Positions 34,797 to 37,374 of a DNA stretch of 37,374 bases are shown piece after piece. A model generated the notes under the pieces. The model was not told where the DNA came from. It searched no databases and worked only from the letters and a program-made list of their open reading frames with translations. Each line of letters starts with the position of its first letter. Positions within the stretch are counted from its first letter, which is position 1. The position numbers and the translations under genes were made by a program. The DNA is from Acidobacteriota bacterium (lineage in GTDB: Bacteria; Acidobacteriota; Terriglobia; Terriglobales; SCQP01). Location: contig DAIDIF010000160.1 of assembly GCA_027451805.1 (NCBI GenBank), forward strand, positions 1 to 37,374, in the 5' to 3' direction.

Positions 34797-35297
34797 ATGC
34801 GCTACCTGCTTTTGGACCGGATCGTGGAGCTGGTGCCCGGCCGCTACGCGGTGGGGCACAAGTGCGCGGCGATGAGCGAGGATTATTTCGCCGACCATTT
34901 CCCCGGCTTCCCCGTGGTGCCGGGGGTGCTGATCGTGGAAGCGATGGCGCAGCTCGCCGGCCGGCTGATCACCTATACGGTCAAGCGGGAAAGCGGGGAG
35001 ACGGCGCTGCCGGTGCTGCTCACGGTGCACAACGCGCGCTTCAAACGCTTCGTGCGGCCGGGGGACCTGATGGTCATCCGGGCGGAGCTGGCGGGCATGG
35101 TGGAAGGCGCGGGGCGGTGCCGCGCCGAAGCCAAAGTCGGCGAGACCGTGGTGGCGACGGCGGAACTGATGCTGGGCTACGACACCGGCCAGGGGAACGT
35201 GATTCCGCCGGAGGCGCGGGCGGGGCTGGCGCAATGGGCGGAAACGGTGAATCGTACGCTGCTGGCGGGGCTGGAGCCGGAGGCGGCGCAGCCGTGA
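34797..35297 (+). CDS. FabZ-like 3-hydroxyacyl-ACP dehydratase (hot-dog fold)
   Basis: 'MRYLLLDRIVELVPGRYAVGHKCAAMSEDYFADHFPGFPVVPGVLIVEAMAQLAGRLI', with the HFPGxPVVPGVLxxEAMAQ catalytic region. Confidence 0.9.
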   Translation: MRYLLLDRIVELVPGRYAVGHKCAAMSEDYFADHFPGFPVVPGVLIVEAMAQLAGRLITYTVKRESGETALPVLLTVHNARFKRFVRPGDLMVIRAELAGMVEGAGRCRAEAKVGETVVATAELMLGYDTGQGNVIPPEARAGLAQWAETVNRTLLAGLEPEAAQP

Positions 35298-36613
35298 GCG
35301 CGCCGTTGTCGCCGCGGCAGCGGGCGCGCCCGGACGGGGGGCGGCGGGTGGTGATCACCGGCTTGGGCGCGATCACGCCGCTGGGGCATACCGTGGCGGA
35401 GACCTGGGACGGGCTGGTAGCCGGCCGGTGCGGCATCGGGCCGCTGACGCTGTTCGACGCCGCCAGCTTCGAGACCCGGATCGGCGGAGAGGTGAAGCAC
35501 TTTCAGCCGCAGCTGGTGCGGACCCAGGCGCGCGCGGCCGTCGCCGAGGCGCTCGACCGCAAGAACGCGCTGGGGTGGGTCGCGGCCCAGGAGGCGTTTC
35601 GCGACGCCGGGTTCCAGCCGGGGGAGGGCTACGAGCCCGGCCGGATGGGGATTGCGCTGGGCACCGAGGGGCGGCGCGACAGCCTGCTGCCCGAGCTGGC
35701 GCAGCGCAAGCTGCGGGCGGGAACGCCGGCGCAGCGGCGGGCAGCGCTGGCGGAGGTGCCAGCGTGGGAGTATCTGCGTTACTCGCCCTACGGGTTGGCC
35801 TACGCCCTGGCGGCACAGTTCCACGCCCGCGGGCCCATCACCACGATTTCGACCGCATGCACCTCGAGCTCGCAGGCGCTGGGCTTTGCGCTCGACAAAA
35901 TCCGGCACGGCGAGGCGGACCTCATGCTGGCGGGCGGGGCGGAGTGCCTGATGGAGCCGACCATGGTGGCGGGCTTCATCCTGCTGGGCGCGCTGTCGAA
36001 GAACAACGAGCACCCGGAGTTGGCCTCGCGGCCGTTCGACGCCGAGCGCGACGGGTTCGTGCTGGCGGAAGGCGGGGCGATGCTGGTGCTGGAAGACGCC
36101 TGGCACGCCTACCAGCGGGGCGCGCGGATCTACGCCGAACTGGCGGGGTTCGGCGCCTCCATCAACGCCTACCGCATTACCGATTCGCCCCCCGACGGGC
36201 AGGGGCCGATGCTGGCGATGCAGGCGGCGCTGGCGGACGCGAATCTGGCGCCGCAGCAGGTGGATTACATCAACGCGCACGGCACCTCGACGGTGCAGAA
36301 CGACGCCAGCGAGACGATGGCGATCAAGCGCTGTTTCGGCGAGCACGCCTACCGCATTCCGGTGAGCTCGACCAAATCCATGACCGGGCACATGGTCAAC
36401 GCCGCCGGAGCGATCGAGGCGATCATCTCCACCAAGGTGATCGGCGAGGGGTACATCCCGCCGACGATCAGCTACCAGCACCCCGACCCCGCCTGCGACC
36501 TGGACTACGTGCCGAACCAGGGGCGGCGGCAGCGGGTGCGGACGGTGGCGAGCAACTCCTTCGGGTTCGGCGGATCGAACGGCAGCTTGGTGTTTCGCGC
36601 CTATGAACCCTAA
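35294..36613 (+). CDS. Beta-ketoacyl-ACP synthase (FabF-like) with intact Cys-His-His triad
   Basis: GTG start in a GTGA overlap with the dehydratase stop; 'STACTSSSQALGFALDKI' (Cys codon 35858-35860), 'INAHGTSTVQND', 'KSMTGHMVNAAGAIEAI', 'NSFGFGGSNGSLVF'. Confidence 0.93.
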   Translation: MSAPLSPRQRARPDGGRRVVITGLGAITPLGHTVAETWDGLVAGRCGIGPLTLFDAASFETRIGGEVKHFQPQLVRTQARAAVAEALDRKNALGWVAAQEAFRDAGFQPGEGYEPGRMGIALGTEGRRDSLLPELAQRKLRAGTPAQRRAALAEVPAWEYLRYSPYGLAYALAAQFHARGPITTISTACTSSSQALGFALDKIRHGEADLMLAGGAECLMEPTMVAGFILLGALSKNNEHPELASRPFDAERDGFVLAEGGAMLVLEDAWHAYQRGARIYAELAGFGASINAYRITDSPPDGQGPMLAMQAALADANLAPQQVDYINAHGTSTVQNDASETMAIKRCFGEHAYRIPVSSTKSMTGHMVNAAGAIEAIISTKVIGEGYIPPTISYQHPDPACDLDYVPNQGRRQRVRTVASNSFGFGGSNGSLVFRAYEP

Positions 36614-37374
36614 CGGCAACGGAGCCAAGCCGTCCGGCGGGCGCACGGTGGTGATCACCGGCGTGGGGCTGGTGTCGCCCTTGGGCAACTCCGCGCCCGA
36701 GCTGTGGCAGGCGCTGCGGGCGGGGCGGAGCGGCATCGGGCCGGTGCCGCACCTGGCGCTCGACGCCTACCGCACGCGGGTGGGGGGAGCGGTGCGGGAT
36801 TTCCAGCCGCGGCAGTACATCGCCGACGGCAAGTCGCTGAAGCTCATGACGCGCCCGGTGCGGCTGGGAGTGGCGGCGGTGGAGCTGGCGGTGCGGGACG
36901 CGGGACTGAGCGCGGCGGCGGCGCTGGCCGAACTCGATCCGGCGCGCATCGGCTGTTTCGTCGGTTCGCCCGGGCACGCCGGCGACCGCGACGAACTGCT
37001 GCCGGCGCTCGACCTGTCCTACGGGGAGCATGGGCTGGACCTGCGCGCGTTCGGCGCCGACGGGATTCCCACGATCAACCCGCTCTGGCTGCTCAAGAGC
37101 TTGGCCAACCTGGTGCTCTACTTCGTCAGTCTGCGGCTGGGGGCGCAGGGCGCCAACGCCAACATCTGCATGAGCGGAGCCGGCGGCGCCATGGCCGTCG
37201 GCGAAGCCTTTCAGACCATTCGCGCCGGCGCCGCCGACATCGCCATCGCTGGCGGCTACGAGTCGCTCCTGGATGAAGAGCGTCTGGAAAGCTTCGAATC
37301 CAGCGGGCTGCTGTATCTGGGTAACGGCGAACCGGAGCGGGCCAGCCGCCCCTTCGATCGCGAGCGCGGCGGCT
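36603..37374 (+). CDS. Second beta-ketoacyl synthase-like protein lacking the nucleophilic Cys (chain-length-factor-like), 3'-truncated by window edge
   Basis: Translated from ATG 36603 (open to the window end, so not in the ORF track): 'MNPNGNGAKPSGGRTVVITGVGLVSPLGNSAPELWQALRAGRSGIGPV...NANICMSGAGGAMAVGEAFQTIRAGAADIAIAGGYESLLDEERLESFESSGLLYLGNGEPERASRPFDRERGG'. Start overlaps the preceding KS stop by 11 nt. Confidence 0.88.
   Translation, partial: MNPNGNGAKPSGGRTVVITGVGLVSPLGNSAPELWQALRAGRSGIGPVPHLALDAYRTRVGGAVRDFQPRQYIADGKSLKLMTRPVRLGVAAVELAVRDAGLSAAAALAELDPARIGCFVGSPGHAGDRDELLPALDLSYGEHGLDLRAFGADGIPTINPLWLLKSLANLVLYFVSLRLGAQGANANICMSGAGGAMAVGEAFQTIRAGAADIAIAGGYESLLDEERLESFESSGLLYLGNGEPERASRPFDRERGG

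Noticed and set aside
33375-35234. 619-aa minus-strand ORF antisense to the SDR/ACP/FabZ genes
   Set aside because: Overlaps three motif-supported plus-strand genes; composition is Arg/His/Gln-rich without motifs.

Overview
High-GC bacterial chromosomal segment. The gene content, including an Oar-like carboxypeptidase-regulatory/TonB-type outer-membrane receptor, suggests Acidobacteriota or a relative; this is inference only. About 29 protein genes and one tRNA-Gln(CUG) are supportable. Most are housekeeping: a LytS-type histidine kinase (5'-truncated), pckA, efp, ftsH, tilS, a TonB-type receptor, a phosphohexomutase, purQ-purL-purF, nadC, birA, rlmN, an M16 peptidase, mnmG, an amidohydrolase, serS, glmU and a TPR protein. 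Two regions stand out. (1) 15877-18465 encodes one protein combining an AMP-forming acyl ligase, an ACP-like domain and a PlsC-type acyltransferase. (2) 30626 to the right edge is a same-strand cluster: PaaK-like adenylate-forming ligase, myo-inositol-1-phosphate synthase, FabL-like SDR, long AcpXL-like ACP, FabZ-like dehydratase, ketosynthase with intact Cys-His-His, and a translationally coupled second ketosynthase-like protein. In that last protein the nucleophilic Cys position is Gly, in a chain-length-factor-like 'GAGG' context. Cluster (2) looks like a dedicated type II FAS/PKS-like pathway, possibly for a specialised long or hydroxylated acyl chain linked to inositol lipid. It is the best candidate for an undescribed system and is truncated by the window edge. 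No CRISPR arrays, transposases or prophage genes were seen. All assignments come from reading motifs in the translations; no database search was run.
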